A stretch of DNA of 7,288 nucleotides, taken from positions 24,086 through 31,373 of the forward strand of contig DBTR01000087.1 in the NCBI GenBank assembly GCA_002307145.1. Direction: 5' to 3'. Positions 1 through 6,295 of this stretch are shown here, piece after piece. The notes beneath the pieces are model-generated. The model was not told where the DNA came from. It was given only the letters and a program-made list of their open reading frames with translations, and ran no database searches. The position numbers and the translations under genes are program-made. This DNA comes from Rhodospirillum sp. UBA1311 (GTDB taxonomy: Bacteria > Pseudomonadota > Alphaproteobacteria > Rhodospirillales > Rhodospirillaceae). Within the stretch, counting starts at the first letter, position 1; every line of letters starts with the position of its first letter.

Positions 1-481
1 GGCGCTGGCCGCCCGAAAATTCGTGGGGATAGCGCTCGGCATGCTCGGGGCGCAGGCCGACGCGGCGCATCGCGTCGGCGACCCGCTCGCGCTGCGCCTC
101 GGCGTCGAGGTTGGGCATCAGCCGCAGCCCCTCGGCGATCAGCGTGCCCACCGTCATCCGCGGGTCGAGGGACGAGTGGGGATCCTGGAAGATCATCTGC
201 ATCTCGGGGCGGATCGCCTTGAGGGCGCGGCCCTCGAGCGTGGTGATTTCCGTGCCGCGGAAGCGCACGCTACCCGCGGTGGCGTTGAGCAGGCGCATTA
301 CCAGCCGCCCGGTGGTCGACTTGCCGCAGCCGCTCTCGCCCACCAGGCCGAGGGTCTCGCCGGCCCGCAGGTCGAAGCTCACGCCGTCGACCGCGTGGAC
401 CACCCGGCGCTTGCCGAACAGGCCGCCGCCGAGTTCGAAGTCCTTGGTGAGGTTCTCCACCCGCAGGAGTTCGTCGCTCAT
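1..481 (-). CDS. Peptide ABC transporter ATP-binding protein, DppF/OppF-like (3' end cut off by window)
   Basis: This is the second nucleotide-binding subunit of a Dpp/Opp-type importer; it would sit on the cytoplasmic face with the DppD-like ATPase and power uptake by ATP hydrolysis. The 160 visible residues run from ATG at 481 into the window edge. Seen: Walker A GESGCGKST at residues 48-56, Q-loop IFQD at 97-100, then HSSLDPRMTVG, which is typical of the OppF/DppF branch, and the ABC signature FSGGQR at 155-160, where the window ends. Walker B, the switch histidine and the C-terminal oligopeptide domain lie outside. The N-terminal LFGKRRVVHAVDGVSF stretch also suits DppF rather than DppD. 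Its ATG overlaps the TGA of the preceding ATPase gene by 4 bp (ATGA), which indicates translational coupling. Family assignment is firm; the exact substrate class (dipeptide, oligopeptide, other) is not determinable. Confidence 0.95.
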   Translation of the reverse strand, partial: MSDELLRVENLTKDFELGGGLFGKRRVVHAVDGVSFDLRAGETLGLVGESGCGKSTTGRLVMRLLNATAGSVRFRGTEITTLEGRALKAIRPEMQMIFQDPHSSLDPRMTVGTLIAEGLRLMPNLDAEAQRERVADAMRRVGLRPEHAERYPHEFSGGQR

Positions 482-1470
482 CGCTCGGCCTCCTGCCGGT
501 GCAGCCAGCAGGCCGCGGCATGGGTGGAGCCGAGGGCGAAGCCCGGCGGCCGTTCGCGATCGCATGGGGCGAAGGCCTCCGGGCAGCGCGGGCAGAACGC
601 GCAGCCGGGCGGCAAGTCGGTGAGGCTCGGCACCAGTCCTCCCATTTCGTAGAGCGGTTGCCGGGGGCCGTCGTCGTCGCCGAGCGGCAGCGACGGGATC
701 GCGCGCAGCAGGCCGCGGGTGTAGGGATGCGCCGGGCGGGTGAAGATTTCCTCGGCGGTGCCCTGTTCGACGACGCGCCCGGCGTACATCACCACCACCC
801 GGTCGGCGATCTCGCTCACCACCGCGAGATTGTGGGTGATCATCATGATCGCCGTACCGCTTTCGCGCGCGGCACGCACCATCACCTCCAGCACCTGCGC
901 CTGGACCGTCACGTCGAGGGCGGTGGTGGGTTCGTCGGCGAGCAGCAGCGCCGGGTCGAGCAGCAACGCCTCGGCGATCATCACCCGCTGGCGCATGCCG
1001 CCGGAAAGTTCGTGGGGGTAGGCATCCATGCGCGCCTCGGGCGCGGGCAGCTCGACGCGCCGCAGCATCGCGATCGCCCGCTCGCGCGCCTCGGTGCGGG
1101 AGACGCGGCGGTGGATGCGCACCGCCTCGATGAGCTGGTTGCCGATGGTGAAGGCGGGGTTGAGGGAGACCATCGGCTCCTGGAAGATCATCGACACCCG
1201 ATCGCCCCGCACCGCGCGCATCTCGCTCTCCGAGAACGCCATCAGGTTTTCGCCGTCGAGCCAGATCTCGCCGCCGACGATCCGCCCGGGATGCGGCACC
1301 AGCCGCAGGACGGAGAGCGCCGTCATGCTCTTGCCGCAGCCGCTTTCGCCGACGACGCAGACGATTTCGCCCTTGCCGATCTCGAAGCTGACGACGTCGA
1401 TCGCCTTGGCGACCCCGGTGCGGGTGTGAAAGTGGGTTTGGAGGTTGTCGATCTTGAGTACCGGATACAT
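478..1470 (-). CDS. Peptide ABC transporter ATP-binding protein, DppD/OppD-like
   Basis: First ATPase subunit of the importer, 330 aa, full length for the DppD/OppD family. Seen: Walker A GESGCGKSM at residues 41-49, Q-loop FQEP at 96-99, signature LSGGMRQR at 155-162, Walker B LLLADEP at 175-181 with catalytic E180, D-loop ALD at 184-186, switch histidine H213 in ITHNL, and the oligopeptide-transporter C-terminal region beginning with HPYTRGLL at 248-255. That region carries a cysteine cluster at C290, C293, C296 and C303; such clusters in some Dpp/Opp ATPases are reported to bind an iron-sulfur cluster, which is inference here. ATG at 1470 is chosen because it gives the canonical LKIDNLQTHF opening and lies 5 bp after the DppC-like stop. 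The reading frame stays open far upstream, but that extension is the shadow of the permease genes. The weak GGTGA ribosome site overlaps the end of the upstream gene. Confidence 0.96.
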   Translation of the reverse strand: MYPVLKIDNLQTHFHTRTGVAKAIDVVSFEIGKGEIVCVVGESGCGKSMTALSVLRLVPHPGRIVGGEIWLDGENLMAFSESEMRAVRGDRVSMIFQEPMVSLNPAFTIGNQLIEAVRIHRRVSRTEARERAIAMLRRVELPAPEARMDAYPHELSGGMRQRVMIAEALLLDPALLLADEPTTALDVTVQAQVLEVMVRAARESGTAIMMITHNLAVVSEIADRVVVMYAGRVVEQGTAEEIFTRPAHPYTRGLLRAIPSLPLGDDDGPRQPLYEMGGLVPSLTDLPPGCAFCPRCPEAFAPCDRERPPGFALGSTHAAACWLHRQEAER

Positions 1471-1475
1471 GGCGG

Positions 1476-2294
1476 TCACCGAAGGCGCGGGTCGAGGAGG
1501 TCGCGGAGCGCGTCGCCGAGCAGGTTGAAGCCCAGCACGGCGAAGGTGATGGCGAGGCCCGGGTAGACCGTCATCATCGGGTTGTCGAGCATGAAGTCCT
1601 TGGCTTCGCTGAGGATATTTCCCCACGAGGGCGCCGGAGGCGGCGCGCCGAGGCCCAGGAACGACAGCGAGGACTCCGCCAGGATCGCGTAGGCGAACCC
1701 GGCGGTGGTCTGGACGATCAGCGGCGCGAGGCAATTGGGCAGGATGTGGCGGAAGATGATCGCGGCGTCCGACGCGCCGAGCGCCACCGCCGCTTCGACG
1801 AACTCGCGACTCTTGAGCGACAGCACCGAGCCGCGGATGATCCGGGCGAAACGCGGCACGTAGACGATGCCGAGCGCGATCACGACGTTGAACATGTTGC
1901 TGCCCATCACCGCGACGATGGCGATGGCGAGGAGGATCGCGGGGAACGCCATGGTCGCGTCCATCGCGCGCATGATCACGTTGTCGACGGTGCGGCCGTA
2001 GAAGCCCGCCACCGCGCCCAGCGTCACGCCGAGGCCGAGGGAGAAGATCACCGAGAAGAAACTGATCCCGAGCGAGATCCGGGTGCCCCAGATCACCCGG
2101 CTCAAGATGTCGCGGCCGAACTCGTCGTTGCCGAAGGGATAGGCCTCTGAGGGCTCCATGCCCTGGAGCGAGATGTCGACCGCGAGCGGGTCGTGCGGCG
2201 CGAGCCACGGCGCGAACGCGGCGACCAGCAGGCAGACGACAATAATCGCCAGCCCGACGACGCCGATCCGGTTCTCGAAGAAGCGCTTCAGCAT
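1476..2294 (-). CDS. Peptide ABC transporter permease, DppC/OppC-like
   Basis: Inner-membrane permease subunit, 272 aa, normal for DppC. Seen: N-terminal transmembrane helix at about residues 11-32; the family motif FGNDEFGRDILSRVIWGTRISL at 54-75 leading into the second helix; further hydrophobic segments near 76-98, 112-131, 135-148, 190-215 and 243-262; and the cytoplasmic EAA coupling loop at about 164-187 (E167-A168-A169, G173, ending LPN), which docks on the ATPases. The C-terminus LLGDALRDLLDPRLR is the classic DppC ending. The start at 2294 is preceded by a good ribosome site, GGAGG, which overlaps the stop codon of the DppB-like gene 9 bp upstream, so translation of the two permeases is probably coupled. 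It would form the translocation pore as a heterodimer with the DppB-like protein. Confidence 0.96.
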   Translation of the reverse strand: MLKRFFENRIGVVGLAIIVVCLLVAAFAPWLAPHDPLAVDISLQGMEPSEAYPFGNDEFGRDILSRVIWGTRISLGISFFSVIFSLGLGVTLGAVAGFYGRTVDNVIMRAMDATMAFPAILLAIAIVAVMGSNMFNVVIALGIVYVPRFARIIRGSVLSLKSREFVEAAVALGASDAAIIFRHILPNCLAPLIVQTTAGFAYAILAESSLSFLGLGAPPPAPSWGNILSEAKDFMLDNPMMTVYPGLAITFAVLGFNLLGDALRDLLDPRLR

Positions 2295-2298
2295 CGCA

Positions 2299-2305
2299 CC
2301 CTCCT
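2299..2305 (-). promoter_or_regulatory. Shine-Dalgarno site of the DppC-like gene, overlapping the DppB-like stop codon
   Basis: On the minus strand AGGAGGG begins inside the TAG stop of the DppB-like gene, and its GGAGG core ends 5 nt before the DppC-like ATG. It is the best ribosome site in the cluster and supports the start at 2294 and coupling of the two permease genes. Confidence 0.75.
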
Positions 2306-3245
2306 AATACTTTACCCGCGGATCGAAGGCCTTGTAGAGGACGTCGACGGCGAGGTTCACGAACATGTAGACGAGGGCGATGAACAGGATGCAGCCCTGC
2401 ACCGCCGGATAATCGCGGCTGTAGATCGCGGTGACGACGAACCGCCCGAGACCGGGCAGGCCGAATACCGTCTCCGTCACCACGGCGCCGCCGAGCAGCA
2501 TGCCGTACTGGATGCCGATGGTGGTGAGGGTTGGGGCGAAGGCGTTCTTGAGCGCGTGCTTGAGCAGCACCGACCATTCGGTGAGGCCCTTGGCGCGCGC
2601 GTGGGTGACGTATTCGAGGCGCATCACTTCGAGCATCGACGAACGCGTCATCCGCGCCACCACCGCCGCCATGAAGAACCCGAGGGTGATCGACGGCAGG
2701 GTCATGTAGCGCAGCCCGGCGATCGGGTCTTGCCAGATCGGCACGTAGCCCGACGACGGAAACCAGCCGAGCTGCACCGAGAACACCAGGAGCGCCATCA
2801 GGCCGAGCCAGAAGCCCGGCAACGACACCCCGAGCAGCGACACCAGCATGAACAGGTAGTCCTTGCCGGTATTGCGGAACTTCGCCGCGAGAACGCCCGA
2901 CGGCACCGCGAGCGCGACCGAGAACAGCATTGCGAGGGTGGTGAGGACGAAGGTGGTGGGAAAGCGCTCGCAGATCGTTTCGAACACCGGAATGCCAGTG
3001 CCGATCGAGCGGCCGAGGTCGCCGGTGACGACGTGCCCGAACCAGGTGACGAACTGGACCGGCTGCGGCTGGTCGAGGCCGAGGGAGCGGCGCACCTGTT
3101 CGAGCGCCTCGGGCGTCGCGTCGCCACCCACCATGACGATCGCGGGATCGCCCGGGATGAAGTGGACGAGCAGGAACACCATCAGCGCGACGAGCAGCAA
3201 CGTCGGCACCATCAGGACGATACGTTTGAGCAGGTAGGCGAGCAT
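2304..3245 (-). CDS. Peptide ABC transporter permease, DppB/OppB-like
   Basis: Inner-membrane permease partner of the DppC-like subunit, 313 aa, typical for DppB. Seen: first transmembrane helix at about residues 10-30 followed by the family motif HFIPGDPA at 28-35; DLGRS at 76-80; hydrophobic segments near 98-121, 131-157, 183-198, 243-260 and 283-303; and the EAA coupling loop at about 211-238 (EYVTHARAKGL, G220, ending in NAFAP). The segment ETVFGLPGLGRFVVTAIYSRDYP at 258-280 and the terminal DVLYKAFDPRVKY are diagnostic for DppB. ATG at 3245 gives the canonical LLKRIVLMVPTL opening. The closest purine-rich site, GAGGAAAG, sits about 10 nt or more upstream, so initiation may be modest. It lies 65 bp after the binding-protein gene, with a strong hairpin in the gap. 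Confidence 0.96.
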   Translation of the reverse strand: MLAYLLKRIVLMVPTLLLVALMVFLLVHFIPGDPAIVMVGGDATPEALEQVRRSLGLDQPQPVQFVTWFGHVVTGDLGRSIGTGIPVFETICERFPTTFVLTTLAMLFSVALAVPSGVLAAKFRNTGKDYLFMLVSLLGVSLPGFWLGLMALLVFSVQLGWFPSSGYVPIWQDPIAGLRYMTLPSITLGFFMAAVVARMTRSSMLEVMRLEYVTHARAKGLTEWSVLLKHALKNAFAPTLTTIGIQYGMLLGGAVVTETVFGLPGLGRFVVTAIYSRDYPAVQGCILFIALVYMFVNLAVDVLYKAFDPRVKY

Positions 3246-3275
3246 GGACGGGCGCTTTCCTCAGGGATTCGGGAG

Positions 3276-3303
3276 GGTTCCGCGCGGCCAAGCGCGCGGA
3301 ACC
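3276..3303 (-). promoter_or_regulatory. Intercistronic hairpin between binding protein and permease genes
   Basis: A perfect inverted repeat with 11-bp arms (3276-3286 and 3293-3303, GGTTCCGCGCG paired with its complement) and a 6-nt loop occupies the 65-bp gap. Read on the minus strand it is not followed by a T tract, so it is not a textbook intrinsic terminator. In many ABC operons such hairpins protect the 3' end of the binding-protein mRNA or partly attenuate readthrough, giving excess binding protein over permease; that role is inferred here. Confidence 0.7.
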
Positions 3304-3310
3304 GCACGGA

Positions 3311-4873
3311 TCACTTTTCCAGCCACACGCCCCAGAGCACCGGGACGCCGATGCTGAGGGTTTCGTAGCCCTTCACGTAATCTCGGAAAGCGTTGAGGTA
3401 GTTGTAGTTGTAGAACTCGACCCACGGCACGGTGTCGACCGTGGCGAGGTGGATCTTCTCGAACAGGACACGTCGCTTTTCGGTGTCGTCGGTGGCGTTG
3501 GCCTGGTCGAGCAGCGACTTGATTTCCGGATAGGTCTCGAACGCGCCGGTGAGGTTGAGGTACTGGTAGGCGTCGACCGGATCGGGCTTCGGGCCGATGC
3601 CGAAGCTCAGCATCTGGAAGTCCTTGCCGTAGAGCTTCTTGAGCAGCACCGGCCATTCGAGGACGTTGACCTCGGCATTGATGCCGACTTCCGCCATCTG
3701 GCTCTGCACCGCGATCGCCTGCTTGTACATCGGCGCGTAGTTCTTGGTGGTATCGATCACCACCTTCTCACCCGCATAGCCCGCTTTCTTGAGGTACTCC
3801 TTGGCCTTGGCGAGATTGCGCGCGGGCCAGGTGGTGTGCGCCTCGGTGTAGTAGCCGCTCTGCGAGGGGATCACCGACGGGTTGGCCTCGGCGTGCTCCA
3901 TGTAGGCGGCGCGGGTGATCGTGCCGAGGTCGAGGGAATAGGCGACCGCCTTGCGGAAGTCGGGGTTGGAGGTGACCGGCTGGTTGAGGCCGAAGAACAC
4001 CTGATACCAGCTCATGCCGGGCACCTCGGTGAGGACGATGCCTTCCTTTGAATACTGCTTCTTGTATTTCTCGACGTATTTGGCCGGGAAGTACTGGAGA
4101 ACGTCGATCTCCTTGTTCACCAGCGCCATCACCGCGACGTTCTCTTCGGTCATCGGCACCATGCGGATTTCGTCGAGATACGGGGTGCGGTCGCCGGCGA
4201 GGCCGTCCTTGGGCCCGGCGGGCGACTTGTATTGCGGGTAGCGCTTGAGCAGCACGTATTGGCCTTGCTTCCATTCGGTGAACTGGAACGGCCCGGTGCC
4301 GACGAGTTTGGTGATCTCGCCGTTGGCGTCCACCGACTCCTTCGGCAGGATCGCCGGGATCGGGTTGGCGTTGGCGAGTACGTGCAGGAAGCCCGGCTGC
4401 GACTTGTTGAGGTCGAAGCGCACGGTATGGGCGTCGAGCGCGACGACATCGGCGATGTTCTCGAAGAGATTGCGCTTCGGGTTCTTGGTTTCGGGGTCGA
4501 GCAGGCGCTTGAACGACCAGACCACGTCGTCGGCGACCATCTCGCGGCCGTTGTGGAAGGTCTTGCCCGCAACCAGGGTCATGGTCAGGGTTTTGTAGTC
4601 GTCCGAGAACTTCCAGCTCTCGGCGAGCAGCGGCCGGATTTCCAGCTTCTTGCTGTAGGTCACCAGCGGCTCGACGACGTGCGATAGGATCGTGGTGTCG
4701 ACGAATGCCGAACTCTTGTGCGGGTCGACCTTGGTGAGGTCGGTGGGCAACCCGAAGGTCAGCGTGCCGCCGACCTTAGGCGCTGCGGACGCCGTCGCGG
4801 CGGCGGCGGTGGCGAGTACCAAACCGAGCAACAGGCCGCGAGCGGCCCTCGTCAAAGCGTGCGCAAGCATCAT
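3311..4873 (-). CDS. ABC transporter periplasmic substrate-binding protein, family 5 (DppA/OppA-like)
   Basis: Periplasmic receptor that delivers substrate to the permease pair, 520 aa, normal for the family. Seen: a Sec signal peptide with arginines at residues 9 and 12, hydrophobic core LLLGLVLATAAAA and a likely cut after A28-S29-A30. There is no lipobox cysteine, so the mature protein should be soluble. The mature part opens PKVGGTLTFGLPTDLTKVDPHKS and contains the family-5 signature LAESWKFSDDYKTLTMTL around 64-81, FHNGREMVADDVVWSFKRLLDP at about 87-108, LVGTGPFQF and NPDFRKAVAYSLD. The double ATG (4873 and 4870) leaves the start ambiguous by one codon; GGAG at 4885-4882 is 8 nt from the first. 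Family-5 proteins bind di- and oligopeptides, nickel, heme, opines and other ligands. The peptidase next door favours a peptide or acyl-amino-acid type ligand, but this is inference. Confidence 0.95.
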   Translation of the reverse strand: MMLAHALTRAARGLLLGLVLATAAAATASAAPKVGGTLTFGLPTDLTKVDPHKSSAFVDTTILSHVVEPLVTYSKKLEIRPLLAESWKFSDDYKTLTMTLVAGKTFHNGREMVADDVVWSFKRLLDPETKNPKRNLFENIADVVALDAHTVRFDLNKSQPGFLHVLANANPIPAILPKESVDANGEITKLVGTGPFQFTEWKQGQYVLLKRYPQYKSPAGPKDGLAGDRTPYLDEIRMVPMTEENVAVMALVNKEIDVLQYFPAKYVEKYKKQYSKEGIVLTEVPGMSWYQVFFGLNQPVTSNPDFRKAVAYSLDLGTITRAAYMEHAEANPSVIPSQSGYYTEAHTTWPARNLAKAKEYLKKAGYAGEKVVIDTTKNYAPMYKQAIAVQSQMAEVGINAEVNVLEWPVLLKKLYGKDFQMLSFGIGPKPDPVDAYQYLNLTGAFETYPEIKSLLDQANATDDTEKRRVLFEKIHLATVDTVPWVEFYNYNYLNAFRDYVKGYETLSIGVPVLWGVWLEK

Positions 4874-5016
4874 GCCCCAGTCTCCACATCTGGCATTTCA
4901 TGGACCGTTCTTCCCGATGAAATTCGCGTGGCCAAGGGGTTTATTGGCATGCGATATTTTTTATTAAATTTAGTGTAGCACCCTCGCGGCGGGATGCAAC
5001 GGAAAATCGCGCGGTT
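4874..5016 (-). promoter_or_regulatory. AT-rich gap upstream of the binding-protein gene, candidate promoter
   Basis: No gene is seen in these 143 bp. The stretch around 4941-4980 is markedly AT-rich against its surroundings and includes the palindrome TAAATTTA (4965-4972). On the minus strand a possible sigma-70 promoter reads TTGCAT (4999-4994), a 16-nt spacer, then TACACT (4977-4972), which would place the transcript start about 90 nt before the binding-protein ATG. Each hexamer matches consensus only moderately. It implies that the transporter genes can be transcribed apart from the peptidase. No intrinsic terminator for the peptidase gene is evident. Confidence 0.4.
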
Positions 5017-6151
5017 TCAGCCGAGGCGGACGCGTCCCGCCGCAACCGCGCGAATCAGCCGCTCGAACAGCAGAGCGCGGGGCGCCAGCGAGGCGATCTC
5101 GATGTGTTCGTCGAAGGTGTGCGGGCCTTCACCCGCCGGGCCGAGACCGTCGAGTGTCGGCACGCCCATCGCGCCGGTGAAGTTGCCATCGCTGCCGCCG
5201 CCCGAGATGCGCTGCTTGAGCGTCAGGCCGAGTTCGCGGCCAAGTTCGGCGGCGCAGGAGTAGAGCGCCTCGGTGCCGAGGCCGGGGAGAAACAACGGCC
5301 GTTCCGGCCCGGACGTAACCTCAAGGCCGACGCCGGGAAGCGGCGAGGCAAGGCTTTGCATGGTGTGTCGGACCTCGGCAAGGTTGGCTTCGCTGCTCGC
5401 CACCGCCAGTACCTCGGCGACGCAGCGGGTCGGCACCACGTTGGCGAACTCGCCGCCGTTCACCACGCCGACGCTGTAGGAGATCAGTCGCTCGGTGTCG
5501 GTGCGCGATTCGAGGTCGTCGATCAGCTTTGCCATCGCGCGGATCGCGCTACGGCCCGCGGCGGTGTCGGCCCCCGCATGAGCGGGGCGACCGCTGGTGG
5601 TCAGGACATAGCGGGCGAAGGCGTAGCGCCCGGTGACGGTGTGCGGGCTCAGGCACCAGCACGCAGTCGTGGCGCGCCGCTTCCGCCTCGATCAGCGGCC
5701 GCGAGACGAGGCTGCCCCGCTCCTCGTCGGGCACCAGCATCAGGGTGATCGGCGACGGCGGCAGGTCGCCCGCTGCCACCATTGCGGCGACGGCGTGAAA
5801 GGCGAAGTAGTCGCCGCCCTTCATATCGAGTACGCCGGGGCCGTAGAGGCGGTCGTTCTCGATGCGGATGCGCAGAGGGCCGTCCTTGGTGCCGATCGGG
5901 TGGACGGTGTCGACGTGGCCGAGGAGGAGGATGCGAGGCCCCGCCGCGCCGGGGTTGAACCGCGCCAGCAGTATTCCGGCACAGAACGGCGCGGGGTGGA
6001 CGAACTCGGTCGCCCCGCCGAGGCGGTCGAGATCGGCGCGGATGTGCGTGAGTAGGCTGTCGACCGCCTCGGGGTGGTTGGAAGGTGTCTCCACCTCCGC
6101 CCAAGCGGCGATGCCCGCGATTAAGGAAGCCTCAAGATCGACGGATGACAT
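5017..6151 (-). pseudogene. M20-family metallopeptidase, CPG2/ArgE-DapE-like, split by one frameshift
   Basis: A cytoplasmic zinc-dependent carboxypeptidase or amidohydrolase, read in two frames. The N-terminal part runs from ATG 6151 and would stop at 5549 after 200 aa; homology-like sequence ends at PEPA (residue 170, codon 5644-5642) and resumes in another frame at 5640 with TVTGRYAFARYVL, ending at 5017. Skipping one base near 5641 restores a 377-aa protein, normal for the family. All metal and catalytic residues are present across the two parts: H79 and D81 in GHVDTV, bridging D109 in LDMKGG, E143-E144 in PDEE, E168 in VPEPA, lid-domain H191 in GRPAHAG, and H344 in GPHTFDEH (restored numbering). 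No signal peptide is seen, so it would act on imported substrate. The break is either genuine inactivation or a sequencing error; conserved residues on both sides imply that any break is recent. No strong ribosome site precedes the ATG. Confidence 0.85.
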
Positions 6152-6295
6152 CGCTGGACCATTGGTTTAAGCCGGATGGGGCATTACGTTTTCACACTCC
6201 GAAACTATTGTATTGCAATAACTTATGTTGCATTGTAATGTAATCTTCGTTGCGCCGCGGGTCAAGGCAGCGGCGCGCATTCATGTGAGGGCGGA
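6152..6295. promoter_or_regulatory. Divergent promoter/operator region between peptidase and IclR regulator
   Basis: This 144-bp gap separates two genes transcribed away from each other and is AT-rich between about 6181 and 6250. On the minus strand TACAAT (6212-6207) is a good -10 candidate for the peptidase. On the plus strand TGTAAT occurs at 6234-6239 and again at 6239-6244 as -10 candidates for the regulator. I could not pair any of these with a convincing -35 at normal spacing, so transcription may need activation. The repeats described separately overlap these -10 candidates, which fits binding by the adjacent IclR-type protein controlling itself and the divergent cluster (inference from the family's usual arrangement). 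Confidence 0.65.
6208..6239. repeat. Two 12-bp direct repeats TTGYATTGYAAT, 20 bp apart (candidate operator)
   Basis: TTGTATTGCAAT (6208-6219) and TTGCATTGTAAT (6228-6239) match at 10 of 12 positions, the two differences being exchanged C/T. Start-to-start distance is 20 bp, about two helical turns, so both face the same side of the DNA. The first repeat contains the perfect 10-bp palindrome TATTGCAATA (6211-6220); the second is a degenerate version. This layout is what a dimeric or tetrameric regulator such as IclR could bind. Confidence 0.6.

Noticed and set aside
1471..3291. Apparent 937-codon minus-strand protein spanning 478-3291
   Set aside because: Only its last 330 residues (the DppD-like ATPase from ATG 1470) look like a protein. 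The rest is Arg/Pro/Ala-rich sequence in the wrong frame of the two permease genes, so it is not a fusion.
3276..3303. Intrinsic terminator ending the binding-protein transcript
   Set aside because: The hairpin is strong, but on the minus strand it is followed by CTCCCGAATC rather than a T tract, and the permease genes downstream need readthrough.
3449..4687. Plus-strand open frames opposite the binding-protein gene
   Set aside because: Low-complexity shadow translations of a well-supported family-5 binding protein; no ribosome site or recognisable domain.
5017..5535. Separate 172-aa gene starting at ATG 5535
   Set aside because: The sequence upstream of 5535 in the same frame (5640-5536) continues the M20 lid domain, including GRPAHAG, so this ATG is internal to the split peptidase.
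5635..5650. Programmed ribosomal frameshift in the peptidase
   Set aside because: No slippery heptamer, internal Shine-Dalgarno or obvious downstream structure is seen at the junction, and M20 enzymes are not known to use one.
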